Positions 31,992 through 43,294 of a DNA stretch of 64,000 nt are shown here, one piece after another. Position numbers and translations under genes: made by a program. The notes under the pieces are model-generated. The model did no database searches and was not told the DNA's origin. It saw nothing but the letters and a program-made list of their open reading frames with translations. This stretch comes from Marvania coccoides (Eukaryota > Chlorophyta > Trebouxiophyceae > Chlorellales > Chlorellaceae): the NCBI GenBank assembly GCA_963854735.1, contig OY978097.1:1116001-1180000 (forward strand), in the 5' to 3' direction. Within the stretch, counting starts at the first letter, position 1. The number at the start of each line of letters is the position of its first letter.

Positions 31992-33155
31992 TCAAGGGCT
32001 GGGCGTTTTTTCCTGAGGGGGGCTGAAAGTAATTCTGGCCCCATCCTGCTGCCTCCACCACGCCAGAAACTCTTTGAAGTCCACAGATCCGTCGCCGTTT
32101 GTGTCGAGAACAGAGATTGCTGCGTAGAGCTGATCTTCGTTCATTCCTGGCGCCAGGCGCTCGCACATCTGCCTGAACTCGCCCACGTCAATCTTGCCAT
32201 CGTCGTTGGCGTCCGCCTGCGAGAACTCGGCTGCCACCTCCGCCGCTTCTGCTGCCGTCACCCCCGCGCTCTCTGGGTCGAACCCCGCCTCACTTGCCTT
32301 TAGCAACACCATGTACGCTCCCAAGTCTCGCATAAAGTCTCCCTCGTTGCCGCTGTCCCCTGCCCGCACCTTGAGCCGCTCAAGGATCTGCTCCAGGGCT
32401 TTCAGCACCTGCACACAAAACCCACAAAGAAAAAACAATGTGTGAGCGGGAAAAAAGTCCTCTCAATAAAGCACCCCCCCAGAATGCTCTCGAGAGCTCC
32501 ACGGGTGATGTCTCCGCACCTGCACCGTGACAACCGCCTTCCTGGCCTTGTCCACGACGTCCAGGCCGCTGTCGGGCCCAGCCAGCGTCTGCACCGCCTC
32601 CAGGAAAGCCGCAGTTCCTGCGCTGTATCGCCTCGTGGCCACGCCCACCGCCACCAGCTGGAAGATGTCCAGGGTGGCGTTGATCGTGAGGTACATCGCC
32701 AGGGTGTAGACGACGAATTCAGAGGCCAGAGTGAAGGGGCCCAACGCCCGAGAGGTGGCCAAGCTGTAGCCGCTGTACCAAGCAATCAGCGCTGAAGAAG
32801 CGTCAACCGCCAGCTGCACCGCCACGGCGCCGCTGCGCTCCGCGCCCTTCTTCAGCAGCATGCGGCGGAAACCCGCGGCGTCGTCTGCGCCGGCCTTTCT
32901 CCACATCTTGAGCACCTGCTTGGCAGTGGCCTTGTTGATGCCCAAGTCGGTGAGCATCTTGTCCACCTCCTGGATCCTGCGGTCGCTCTTGGTGAGGGCC
33001 TTTTTGGTTTCGCCGCCGTTGCCCTTCTCAGCGCGAATGATTACTGCGCAGCGGCGGGGAACAGCGATGGCAACAGCGGGGCGGCGGTGGAGGTTCAGGG
33101 GTGGGGTGGAGCATCCGAGGGGCCGAGTAACTGCCAGGTTCGTCATGGCCATCAT
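31992..33155 (-). CDS. Predicted plastid membrane protein with a C-terminal EF-hand pair
   Basis: Two exons (33155-32520, 32408-31992) give 350 residues from the ATG at 33155; an in-frame ATG at 33224 would add 23 residues. The N terminus is rich in Ala, Arg, Pro and Thr with few acids, ending near RRCAVIIRAEKG, like a chloroplast transit peptide. Then come a helical segment (SDRRIQEVDKMLTDLGI), two hydrophobic segments at about residues 115-180, and a C-terminal EF-hand pair with complete loops DANDDGKIDVGEF and DTNGDGSVDFKEF. A calcium-responsive plastid membrane protein is inferred; I do not recognise a named family. Tail-to-tail with the VPS39-family gene, head-to-head with Rab7. Confidence 0.82.
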
Positions 33156-33456
33156 TTTGAGGGAAGGGTCCAGGGCAAATGGAGCGAACGCAAGGCAGAT
33201 AGGTAGGCGAACAAAGCGTCTCAAAAAATATTTGAGTTTGGGGAGACTATGGTGCCTGGTTGTAAGCCAAGAATACGACGGTACTTGATCGAAATGCTGA
33301 TACTTGGAGTTAACATATGAATTAAGCTAGGATTTGCGATAAAATTTGGTTGCGTAAGCCTGGCTCTCAAAAAAAAATGGAATCCCCGCCCAACAGAAAT
33401 TTTATTTAATAGTTTTGACGTTGGTGTCACTTATTCAGCATCTTTGAACCGGCGCC
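33156..33456. promoter_or_regulatory. Shared divergent promoter region, EF-hand gene / Rab7
   Basis: About 300 bp between opposed start codons (232 bp if the EF-hand gene starts at 33224). No specific element recognised. Confidence 0.4.
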
Positions 33457-34319
33457 ATGACGTCGAGGAAGCGAACACTCTTGAAAGTTATCATTTTGGG
33501 AGACAGCGGGTGGGTTTTGCTCCCGCAGGAGCCGCGTTTCATTGTTAAAGCACCCACATTTGCGTGTTCAGTCACTTGTGCCCCTCGCAACCCCAAACAG
33601 AGCCTCTCACCCCCCACTTTCGCGTTTCCCTCGTTTGTAGCGTTGGAAAAACCTCGCTCATGAACCAGTATGTGAACAAGAAATTCAGCAGCCAGTACAA
33701 AGCCACGATCGGGGCCGATTTTTTGACGAAGGAGGTGCAGGTCGACGACCGCCTGGTGACGATGCAAATCTGGGACACCGCCGGGCAGGAGCGTTTCCAG
33801 AGCTTGGGGGTGGCATTCTACCGCGGCGCGGACTGCTGCGTGCTGGTGTACGACGTCAACAGCTCGAAATCCTTTGAAAATTTGGAGAACTGGCGCGACG
33901 AGTTCCTCATTCAAGCGTCCCCGCCCGACCCCGACAACTTTCCTTTTGTGGTGCTGGGAAACAAGGTGAGGAGTGCAGAAAGACAGCAGTAGTAGGACAG
34001 AACTGAACAACGCCCTTTGTGTTCTACTTTGCTAACCGGGCCTTTTCCCCCTTGAAAATCGCCCCCGTCGCAGGTCGACGTCGAGGGCGGCAAGGCAAGG
34101 CAAGTCAGCGAAAAGAAGGCAAAGGCATGGGCCGCCTCAAAGGGCGACATCCCGCACTTTGACACCTCGGCGAAAGAGGACCTCAACGTAGAGGCCGCGT
34201 TCCAGGCTGTGGCTCGCAACGCCTTGAGCCATGAGTCAGAGGAGGAGCTCTACATCCCGGACACCGTGGACGTGGGGGCTTCATCAGCGCCCAGAACCTC
34301 CGCCACCTCGTGCTGCTGA
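33457..34319 (+). CDS. RAB7: Rab7 small GTPase
   Basis: Three exons (33457-33509, 33641-33965, 34074-34319) give 207 residues. The motifs are GDSGVGKTS (P loop, rebuilt across intron 1), [11 protein letters not shown] (effector loop diagnostic of Rab7), [17 protein letters not shown] (rebuilt across intron 2) and TSAKE. The C terminus ends SCC, a double-cysteine site for geranylgeranylation, where many Rab7 proteins have CxC. Rab7 directs late endosome to vacuole fusion together with HOPS. Ordinary length. Confidence 0.97.
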
Positions 34320-35030
34320 ATGTGGGCAGGTTGGAACATGAAAGAATATGACGGGCAGCCTGGCCTGGCCCTCTTTGTAAGAATCAGCAGTGCCGCGTAA
34401 AACATGTGTGTACATTAGCATTTTAAATCTGTGTCTTTGTCTGGTAGCACTTACTCTCATTTCTATATATCTGCTGTCGCTTTTGTTGCGGACGACTTCG
34501 TAATACAATGATTACATAAAGAAGAAAGGGGAAAAAAGATGGTCGTCACGTTCAATCAAAGCGGGAAAAAAAGAGGAAAAACGGGTTGACGGTGTCGTTC
34601 GTCACAAGGTGAATTAGACAAATGTGTTATAAGGAGACAAAATTGTGGGATGAGGGCTGGACGCAGTCAGAGAGGTGTCCACGCAACATCCGATGGTCGG
34701 AGGAGGCCATTTCGTACAAAAACAAAGAAAAGAAACAAATGCGGTCAAAAGAAAGAAATGATAAATTGAAGGAGACAGGAAGGGGGTGGAGATTGCCGCA
34801 TAATAAATAAAGGTTAAATTAGAAAAGGATGAAAGAATGCGTAAAATTTCGGGGGTGGGGACAGGGAAAAGGAGATTATTCATCAAGAACCAAAACCAAA
34901 TTGATTGATACGAGCAACGAAATAATTCCAATGATGAATGACGATGATGAATAAAAAGAACTCGAGGTATCAAGAAGAAGATCATGAGAAAGGAAAAACC
35001 ACAAAAGTAAAAATGTCCAGAGATAAAATT
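34320..35030. other. Long convergent 3' spacer, purine-rich on the + strand
   Basis: No gene. From about 34500 to 35030 the + strand is strikingly purine-rich (runs of A and G with few pyrimidines), so the GH31 transcript, if it extends here, would have a pyrimidine-rich 3' UTR. No RNA gene or repeat family recognised. Confidence 0.5.
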
Positions 35031-37849
35031 TCACAGGTAGACGCCCGGCGCGCCGTCTTTAACAAACACCGGCAGGTGGTGCAGGGGGGCGTCCAGCCCA
35101 CGCAGCCACCTCCCTCCTTCCACCACCTTGCGGGGGTCCTGCAGGTCCCGCCACAGCCCCTCTGTCAGGTACACGTCCCTCCGCTTGGCGCCTTTGTGCA
35201 CCACAGGGGCCACAATGACGTGATCCCCCAGCGCAAACTGGTCGTGGATCTCGTAGGTCTGCTCGTCGTGCGGGGCCAGCATCCACAGCGGCCTGCAGAT
35301 GGGGGTCAGCGAGTGGGCGGCCTCCTCCGCCAGTGCCAGCAGCAGGTCCTCCACTTTGGCGCGCATGCCCAGCGCTGAGGCCACCAGCTTCTCCGTCTCC
35401 AGGTCCAGGTCCCAGGGGGGGATGCTGAACTGCAGGGACGGCATCAGCGCCGAAACCTGCGTCCACCGCACCATCAGCTCCGCATCGGGGGACTGCCCAA
35501 AGTAGGCGTTGCCGCCCACCATGTCCGGCAGGCAGAAGGGGTACCCCAGCAGCCCGGAGGTCAGCAGGGTGGGGATGAGCGAGCGCAGCCCGTTTGCGGC
35601 GTCCCAGGTAGAAAACCTGTCGCCCATGCGGCACAGCACCGCCACGTCCTGGGTCAAGTGCCCCGTGCGCACCTCTGAGATCCCCCCCGCGAACTTTCCA
35701 GCCACCCGGCTCACGTACAGCCGCGTGTACTCCGCGGGGGTGGGCAGCGGGGCGTGCGTCAGCGGGTTGCGCGGCAAAAAGCACGGCTCCCCAGCGTCGA
35801 ACTTGAAGCCGTCCACGCCGGTGGACTCCTGCAGCGCGCGCAGCCGCCCCACGAACCAGTCCACCGCCGCAGGGTTGGTCACGTCCAGAGCAGCCACGGG
35901 AGGAGTGTTCCACCACGCGAAGAATCCAGGAGCGGAGCCGCCGGGGGCCAAAGGGATGATGGGAGGGGTGGTGGCGGCGCCGCGCAGCCACGCCCATGCC
36001 CCACCGACGCCTCCCTGCGCCGGGCCGTTGCACCCCACGAAGTAGCCCTTTGCTGCACCCTCCCGGTACGCCACCGAATTTTCTTCCACAAAGGGGTGCA
36101 CCCAGACGGTGACCTTGAAGCCCAGGGCGTGCAGCTCGTCCACCATCTGCTTGGGGTTGGGGAACTTTTTGGGGTCGAAGGAGAGGTCGCCGTATGCCAC
36201 CTGGGAAGAAGAAAAAAAAGTAAGTAGAGCAATGAATTGGCGGGGGTGATGAGACTATCAGAAGAAGAGAATGACTGCACGTAAATTTCGCACGAAATAC
36301 GTTACGTACATGAAACATGATTCATACAATACAAAATATGTCAATCGTGTTTTTTCTTTCTTCCTCACCTGCCACCTGTCGTCGATTTCCATCACGCTGC
36401 GGGGCAGCCCACGGTCTGTGATCTCGCGGGAGAAGCGCAGCACCTTTTCTTGGTTCACCTTGGTCTTGTAGCGGGCCCAGGTGGTCCAAATGGGGGCTCT
36501 GAAGACCTCGGCAGAGGGACGCTGTCGGGGCGGGGTGTGGGTGCGCAGCGCCATCTTGCAGGCCTCAGCAGCGTTGGTGGTGGCGCACAGCGCCAGCCGC
36601 ACTGACAGCATGCCGTCGGCCGCGCGTTCCTCTGCCGCAATCCTTTCCTCCTCGCTCTCCTCGCCGTTGTCCCGCTTTGCCAGCCAATGCCGCAGCGGGT
36701 GCTGCATTTTGTGGTCGTCATACGAGGCTCGAGCCTGCACGCGCAGCAGCCCATCGCTGCCCGCGCGCGCCACCCGTCCGTGGCCCAGCGTCAGCGGCAG
36801 CAGCTCCCTCGTGGCGTTCTGAATGCCAACCCCCCACTTCCGCGCTGTCCACGCTTCCTTGCCCGCCTTTGGCGCGTTCATCCCCACGTGCAAAAAGGGT
36901 GTCCCCGGGTCCACCGTCACCAGGAGCCCCTTGCTGGTCATCCAGTGCGGCCCCAGCAGAGTGTTAACGCCATTGGGCCCGTTGTCAAACGCGTACCAGG
37001 GGCCCACCTCCAGGGCGGCGCCGTTGAGGGGCCACAGCTGGCGGATGAAATGCCCGCCGCCGAACCAGAAACCGCTGGGCTCCAAGTGGATGGCTACTTC
37101 AGCGCAGGAGGGCTCGGCACGGGCAGCCACGCGGAAATCCAATCCAAAGCCACGGGAGAGCGACTGCACAGAGATTAGAGGGGGGACACGGGGGTAAGAA
37201 TGGCTAGATTTTGAGATTACTTTATTGGAAAATCCATGTTGAATCAAAAGGGGGGAAAACGTTTCGGAATACTTGGGCTTTGAAGCAAACTGACCTCTGC
37301 AAACGGATGGGAGGTGCTGGCAGCGCCGCAGGACGGGTCTTCGAGCGCCGTGATGTGGAGCTCGGCGTCGGGCGAGGAGGCAGCGCCCCACCGCAGGATG
37401 GCGCCCACCGATCTGCCGTCGCTATGAGTCAGGTCCTCCACCACGGGCCTCACGTCGGTGCACGCGGAGGGCAGATGGAGGTTGCCAGTGGCTGACAGCC
37501 TATCTGGGCCACCTGACTCGACACGCTCCCACAATGCAATGGCTCCGCTGGCCGAAAGCGACAACCTCACCCCGTCTGCTGTACATAGTTCTAAAAATAC
37601 GGGCTCTTCGGTAGTTTGGGCGGGCTGCGCGGGGCGGGACTCCTTGCGAAATATTTTCCCTCTCTCTGATTGTGTTGTCGGAGAAATTACCAAAGATGAG
37701 GAGCCGCCGCTGTGATTCGGAAAGCTCAACACTGCCTTGGGAATAATTGAATGGCGTTGAAAATTGATGGGGCGCCGTGTTAAAGTCTTCAGCGGCAAAG
37801 CAGAAGAAGCCCTGAGCTGTGTCTCCATGAAACAACAGCTGTTCAGCAT
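35031..37849 (-). CDS. Glycoside hydrolase family 31, MYORG-like
   Basis: Three exons (37849-37295, 37163-36369, 36200-35031) give 839 residues. The catalytic barrel has the nucleophile in DGFKFDAGE (Asp at about 585), the acid/base region MGDRFSTWD (Asp at about 644), and GYPFCLPDMVGGNAY. The last of these resembles the MYORG/NET37 branch of GH31 rather than starch alpha-glucosidases. Residues 1-185 are a poorly conserved N-terminal beta region that starts with a basic, Ser/Thr-rich stretch, possibly a transit or signal sequence. Substrate is likely an alpha-linked sugar (animal MYORG acts on alpha-galactosides); this is inference. Intron 1 uses a GTCAGT donor. Confidence 0.88.
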
Positions 37850-38101
37850 CTCCCACCCCTCAGAATCAAAAGTGAGACGTGCACGAAACTACAAACAACT
37901 AAATTGGTTGTAGCGAACGCCCCCCCCTCCCCTTGCGAAACGAATTTCTGGCCAGCAAATATCAGTAGTTTGAGGCGCGCTCGCGACCCAAAAAGCCCCG
38001 GTTTGAACATCCGAAACCATACACTTGAACAAGAAAAAAATAGTTGGCCCCCACTACCTGCATCCCTTTGCAACACTTGTGTCCATCCAAGACACAAGGG
38101 G
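37850..38101. promoter_or_regulatory. Shared divergent promoter region, GH31 / plastid membrane protein
   Basis: A 252-bp spacer between opposed start codons. The frame of the + gene stays open upstream to 37904, but that extension runs through non-coding-looking sequence. Confidence 0.4.
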
Positions 38102-38958
38102 ATGTTGCTCACCGGCGCCAGATCACAACTTTTCCCAAATGCGACGCCGCACGTCGCTGGGCTGCACCGCAGCACGTGCAGAAAACCTCCCCGACACCGA
38201 ATCGCCCGCCCCTTCCCCGTCCAAGCCGCTCTTTGGTCTTCATCTGACGACGTCGCTTCTGCCCTGCGCCTGGGCACTTTGCTGGCTGCAGCCATGGGCA
38301 TGGGGGTGTCGCTGCTGCCCATCCTCACGGGAGACTCTAAGGAGCGCAACGAGCGTCGTTTCTTGCAGCCAAATCCCGAGGAGGGTGACGAAAACATTAA
38401 ATGGGCCGTCATGTCTGTTCTCGCCGTGGCGCCCTTTTTCAACCCCATGGTAAACTCTTTAGCCTCTGCAGGGTGATTTAGGAATGCCTCTAAAATCTTG
38501 TTGCCCCCACGCTGCAGAGCTGGGTGTTTGGCGCGCTCAGCGATGAAGATTCCAACACCCTGTACCTCACCTTTGCCGCCCTCTACGCCGCGCCCTACCT
38601 CACCAACGGGCTCGAGCTGGACTCCTTCGCAGTTGCGATGCTGGTCCTGGGCGCGGTGCACATGCAGATTGAGCGGATCGCTCAAACGGAGCCGGCAGAG
38701 ATAGAAATTCCGAAGGTGCTGAGGGCGCTGCTGCGCGGGCTGCCGCGCGCGGTGACCGCCTTGGGGCGATATGGCTCCAGCGTGGGCAGCGAGGTGTCGG
38801 AGCGTGTGCAGCGCAGCGCTGAGGCCCAAGGCCGACGCCCCGACCGGAAGTACCTGGAGGAACGCTCAAGGGAGGCGAGGGCGGAGCTGGAGAGCTTCGA
38901 CCGGAAGATGAAGGAGAAGCAGCAGCGGGAAATGGAGCGCCAGAGCGACGGGAAATGA
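38102..38958 (+). CDS. Putative plastid-targeted membrane protein, family not recognised
   Basis: Two exons (38102-38449, 38518-38958) give 262 residues. The first 45 residues are rich in Arg, Ser, Pro, Ala and His with no acidic residue until about 50, as in chloroplast transit peptides. Three or four hydrophobic segments follow: LGTLLAAAMGMGVSLLPIL, WAVMSVLAVAPFFNPMSWV, LYLTFAALYAAPYL and FAVAMLVLGAVHM. The C-terminal 80 residues are charged and helical (RSREARAELESFDRKMKEKQ), probably facing the stroma. I do not recognise the family; a conserved green-lineage protein is likely. Start chosen at 38102 because upstream codons are unlike coding sequence. Confidence 0.75.
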
Positions 38959-39173
38959 ATGGGGGAAACTGAACGAATGGAATCAATAAATGTTGAACGG
39001 AAAATGAAACGAATCAGCCATGGAATACTCTGCAAAAAGTTTTTTTTCCTGTTTTTTTTTTAACTCTCAATAAATGTAGTTTTGTTTCTGTTGCTTCTTT
39101 GGTGTGTTGGTGCATAGCATTGCTGTCAAGTCAAATAAACAGTTTTTGTAAAAATAAAACCGGCATCCCGCGG

Positions 39174-40039
39174 CTACTGTCCTTCTACTGGCGGTGCAGC
39201 TGCCGGTGCCCCCAACGCTTCCGCCTCCGCTTCCACTCGCCTGCACGCCGCATCGAGCTCCGCGTTTTTCGCCACCAACGCCAGGTACTCCCCTTCCAGC
39301 GCCTTCAACTCCCTCCCCGCTGCCGTCTGCTGCAGCTTGCGCTCCCTGTTGAGCTGGTCAATGTCCGCCCGCACGGTCGCAATGTCTGCCTGCAGCCGCG
39401 CCACGTGCGCTGCCAGCGCCTCGTTTTGCGCCCTCCATGTGGTGGGCCCGAATTTAAGGAGCAGCTCGAGGTTGAGCAGCCGGTTTCTCTGGTGCTCCAG
39501 CTGCGCGTGAGCGTTGTCCAGCGCGGCCTGCCAGGCGGCGGGGTCCTCGCGCTGGGAGGGCGGGGGAGGGGCGAGGTTGTAGCGCTGCAGGTCCAGGGCG
39601 GCAAGAGGGGCGCCGCCAGCCACGCGCTGAAGCTCTGCTTGCAGCAGCCCGTTGCCCTGATAAGATGGGTGGGGTTTATTAATATAAATGTCAGGAGTTG
39701 AAGTAAATGCAAGCAATTAAATTTGTTTAAATAGCTCACCTCGAGACGGGACGGCGGCACCGGCGGCAATTCATTCAGATAGTCAGCTGGCGTCTTTTCG
39801 CTCCGCTTGGCCTGCAGCGCAAATTGTTGACGGCTTAGCAGATGCAGAAAGTGGCTGAGAGTTAATAAAATGCGCGTAGTTCTCACCTCTTCCTTGATTA
39901 GAGCCATCACTGCAGCTTTCTCCGAGGCCTCCAGCCCATCGACATAGGGCAGCGCGTCGATGAGTTCTTGTTGTCTACGCCATCCTTTCTGCTCAGAGAA
40001 TGCTTCGTTGGCGAGCGCCAGAGGCTGGTTTTGGCTCAT
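39174..40039 (-). CDS. SPF27: SPF27/BCAS2 subunit of the Prp19 spliceosomal complex
   Basis: Three exons (40039-39887, 39811-39740, 39656-39174) give 235 residues, near the family norm of about 225-250. The N terminus has the signature LIDALPYVDGLEASEKAAVMALIKEE. A linker with DYLNELPPVPP follows, then the long coiled-coil half with NLELLLKFGPTTWRAQNEAL, typical of SPF27. It is a core component of the Prp19/NTC complex that activates the spliceosome. The C-terminal 12 residues are Ala/Pro-rich. All introns are phase 0. Confidence 0.92.
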
Positions 40040-40360
40040 CTCGAATAAAATTTATTTTATTTCAGCGCACGGCGGGACCCCTATTCCTGATGAGAAGATG
40101 CTTGCAGTGTTTGTCCAGATTTCTTCAACTAGAAAATATTTATTAATTAAAAAGTACAAGGAACACAGGAAAGGAAATTTTTATGCTGGGCGGGCGGTGT
40201 TAAAACAAAATTGGGGAGTGCAGCCACCGTCTATATTCAGACATGGCCCTGCTGCTGGATCTTCATATACACATCACTCGTTTTCGTATATTGCATGCCC
40301 ACGGGCGGCCGCAGTTTGTTCATCTGCAGCCTGATGGCAAAAAGGGAGCTCCGCTCCACC
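40040..40360. other. Spacer between SPF27 and the calcineurin-B-like gene
   Basis: Both neighbours are on the - strand, so this holds the SPF27 promoter and the 3' UTR of the other gene. No gene seen. Confidence 0.45.
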
Positions 40361-40999
40361 TCACAAGCTGAGCTGCGCCACCGTGGTCGCCTGGAGCATT
40401 CCTCTGAATGCAGGGTACGACAGCCGGCCGTCTCGGTCTAAAAGGTGCTCCACCACCTGCTCCAGCTGCGCCGTCGTCATGCCCCGCTTGTTGGTGAGCT
40501 GGAGGACGATCGTTAGCTCTTGTCGGTCGATGAACCCGTCGTTGTTGGTGTCAAACAGGGCGAAAGCAACTAAAGATTGGATCAAATGGGGGAAATGGAC
40601 GTCAAAACGCAATCTATTCACTCCCATGCAAAAAAAAACACCCAAACACTCACATCGGCAGCGTGACTCCTCGTCTCGCAAGCGGGTGAACAGCTCCATC
40701 ATCTGTTTCATGTCATCCAGGCCCAGGAGGCCGTCGCCGTCTGCATTAAACACGCATTTGCTTTGTGAGTTGTCGTCCGCTGGCCTTTCTTCATCCTTGT
40801 TGAAAATTAACTCACCCGTGTCGTACATCTGGAACATGCGATCCACAAATGGGTTTGTTGCCAGGCAAGGGAGGCCTCTCAGGTCGCTGCGAGCCACCTC
40901 TGAGCGCCCCCTGCCCAGGCGGCGAAGCCTGCGCTCCAGCCGATCCACCTCAGCTTTGCTGAGGGTCCCGTCGCGCGACAGACTCTGCAGGTTCCCCAT
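40361..40999 (-). CDS. Calcineurin-B-like EF-hand protein
   Basis: Three exons (40999-40816, 40740-40654, 40569-40361) give 159 residues, about ten fewer than animal calcineurin B. Start MGNLQS is a likely N-myristoylation signal. Of the four EF-hand positions, the first (RRLGRGRSEVARSDL) has lost its ligands. The second (DTDGDGLLGLDDM, rebuilt across intron 1) and third (DTNNDGFIDRQEL) are complete. The fourth (LLDRDGRLSYPAF) is shortened and lacks the final acidic ligand. The linker RFAFALFD matches calcineurin B. It may regulate a phosphatase or kinase; the partner is not in the window. Confidence 0.82.
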   Translation of the reverse strand: MGNLQSLSRDGTLSKAEVDRLERRLRRLGRGRSEVARSDLRGLPCLATNPFVDRMFQMYDTGELIFNKDEERPADDNSQSKCVFNADGDGLLGLDDMKQMMELFTRLRDEESRCRCECLGVFFCMGVNRLRFDVHFPHLIQSLVAFALFDTNNDGFIDRQELTIVLQLTNKRGMTTAQLEQVVEHLLDRDGRLSYPAFRGMLQATTVAQLSL

Positions 41000-41306
41000 T
41001 TCAGAGGCTTTAAAATTCTCTGGCTGTCGAATAAGTGGGGGTGCTGGCAGTGGATGCGCAGATTTCTCAACTACTTCAACGACACAAAATCACAGCGGGC
41101 AATGAGCATACTCAGTGTGACAATAACGAGTTTTCAAAGCTTCTGAATAAAATAAAAATAAATAACTGCACCGAAACGCGAGCAGCTGCAGCCCAACCAA
41201 AAAAAATCCTCGTAAATTTTGACTCGTCAATGAGGTGAATCCGTGAGCTTTTAGAAACTATTTTCGTTATACTTTACTGTTTGTTATACTCTTGCATAGT
41301 TTGAGT
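41000..41306. promoter_or_regulatory. Shared divergent promoter region, calcineurin-B-like / Mpv17
   Basis: A 307-bp AT-rich spacer between opposed start codons; no specific element recognised. Confidence 0.4.
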
Positions 41307-42121
41307 ATGGCTGGATGGGGCCTGGTTGGCCGAGCGCTGAATGTCTACACGAAAAGTCTCCATCAAAGACCCATCGCGACCCAAATGGCATCTTCAGCGC
41401 TGCTCTGGTGCGTTTTAAACACGATGGTGCAGCGTTGCAGGCGCTCCTTCGCCTCAGACGCGTCGAGTCAATCCTTGCCTTGCATTGACCGCTCTGCCGC
41501 CGGCAGTCTCTCTCCAGGGCACAACCACGCTGCATTGCTGGCCGATGAAAATAGCCTTACGCCCCCAGAATCCGTCGATTCCTTAATTTCACCTCTCACC
41601 TCTTTACATTGCTGTGCAGGGGTCTCGGTGACATCGCCGCTCAAAAGTTGGAGGGCCAGGCTCTATCAGTCAAGCGCCTGGTTGTGACCACCGCGTACGG
41701 CGCTTGCTTCAACGGTATTGTGGGCCATTTCTGGTACCTGGGCCTTGACACAGCCACTGTCCGCGTGGGACTCAGGCCTGGCACTGCGCCCTTTGTCGCC
41801 GCTAAAGTAATAGTGGACTCGCTCATCTTTGGGCCCCTCCACATCGCGGCGTTCTTTACGACCATGAAGTGCGCAGAAAACGGCGGGGACGTGGGCGCGG
41901 CGCGGGACAAGCTCAAGGCTGACTTTTTGCCGACGCTCGCGGCAGAGCTCTCGATTTGGCCGCCCCTGCAGACGCTCAATTTCTGGAGGGTGCCAGTCAC
42001 GCACCAGCTGCTGTTTGTGAACGCGCTCAGCTTCCTGGACGCATGCTTTATGAGCCATGTCAGCCACATCAACGTGATAGAAGAGTTCCAGGCGGTGCTC
42101 GGCAAGCTGAAATCCAGCTGA
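41307..42121 (+). CDS. Mpv17/PMP22-family membrane protein
   Basis: Two exons (41307-41407, 41620-42121) give 200 residues, the family length. Family landmarks are YTKSLHQRPIATQMASSALLWGLGDIAAQ (across the intron), GPLHIAAFF, and the signature IWPPLQTLNFWRVPVTHQLLFVN near the C terminus. Four membrane segments are expected. Members sit in peroxisomal, mitochondrial inner or plastid membranes; the first residues do not decide which. Intron 1 uses a GTGCGT donor. Confidence 0.94.
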
Positions 42122-42666
42122 AACAAATTTTCCACCATCTTCTTTACTATGTGATGCCCAAGACTACATGACTGTTTGTATTCTGTTTTTATTTTTTACC
42201 TCCTTAGCAAGAGGCTGAATTATATTTTTCAAGAAATGATGAGAAACCGGACTGTTATGCCATTGTAATGATAGTACTTCCCACAACTGCTATGGCAGCA
42301 TCTCTATGGTAATCGGGGGGGGAGGAACAGCATGGATTGCGTCTCATCTCCCAATCCTCTGTGTGGCTGGCTCCTTTTTCTTTTATTCTGCCACCGCCGA
42401 AAAAGGTAAAACTTTCCCGACTTTCCCGTAGACCTTGCGAACTCAAGCCTCCAGGGGAGCATGCTAGCCTCCACCCTAAAGCACTGCAGCTTTAAGACAG
42501 CAACAGGTGCTGTCTTTCCCAATAAATTTGGGGGAACAAAACAATGCTTTCTTCTACCTGTAGGTAGACCATTGTTTTTGCAAAGACCATTTTTAGTTCA
42601 CTCACCTTTGCTGCTATTTATCTCGTATTATAGGCGCAGATCATTCATCTTGCGGGCATATAAGCA
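42122..42666. other. Spacer between Mpv17-family and ubiquitin-like genes
   Basis: A mixed-composition 545-bp stretch with no convincing exon. Both neighbours are on the + strand, so it holds a 3' UTR and a promoter. Confidence 0.45.
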
Positions 42667-43229
42667 ATGGGTAAGCGCTCATCAAGCCAGAAATATGTTT
42701 GAAAAATGTGCAACAATCTCGTCTTTTTCTCTGTCGCAGCGTCGAGTGCAGGCAACCAGATATTCATCAACCTCAAAAAAAGCCAGAAAGAGGGTCTGAA
42801 CAACCCTCCAAAGACCGTGGACGTCAGGTTTGTGAGGTCAAACTTCGGGGAATAGCTAATTGACTGGACTCGCTCGCCCTAAAGTCCTTTCGATTTGCGC
42901 CCTGTACAATCTTGTGTCTGAATCTGAGAACGGCATGTGCTTGCAGGGTGAAGTACGAGCAAACGGTGGGCGACCTGCGGCGGCTCGTTGCCAAGAAGGC
43001 AGGCCTGGAGCTGGCCCAATTGCAGCTGTTTTGGCACGGCAAGGAGCTGCTGGCGGAGAAGCACGACTCCAAAACGCTGCTGGAGATGGACCTGCACACG
43101 GGATTCTCGCTGATGGCGTACGATTTGAGCCAAGGGCCAATCCCGCTGGATGGGTATTGGCCGCCAGTGCGCAAGACGCCTGAGGGCTTGGTGGTTATCC
43201 CCGCATCTGAAATCAAGGCTAAACCATAA
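42667..43229 (+). CDS. Small ubiquitin-like-fold protein
   Basis: Three exons (42667-42670, 42740-42827, 42947-43229) give 124 residues. The first coding exon is only ATGG. Residues about 8-90 fit a ubiquitin-like beta-grasp: IFINLKKSQKEG, VKYEQTVGDLRRLVAKKAGL, LQLFWHGKELL and TLLEMDLHTGFSLMAYD follow the strand-helix-strand order of ubiquitin. There is no C-terminal Gly-Gly, so conjugation is unlikely. The 30-residue tail (LDGYWPPVRKTPEGLVVIP) is not recognised. Function unknown. Confidence 0.78.
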
Positions 43230-43294
43230 GAATTAATCGATTTAAACTCTTCCCCAAAGAACATTTATCGTGTTTCTTTCATTAACAGAAGAGC

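Noticed and set aside
37904..38101. N-terminal extension of the plastid membrane protein
   Set aside because: The frame is open, but it would fill the divergent promoter and lacks coding character; ATG 38102 begins a typical transit peptide.
42461..42799. 112-codon frame preceding the ubiquitin-like gene
   Set aside because: Reads through an intron of the ubiquitin-like gene in another frame; no domain.
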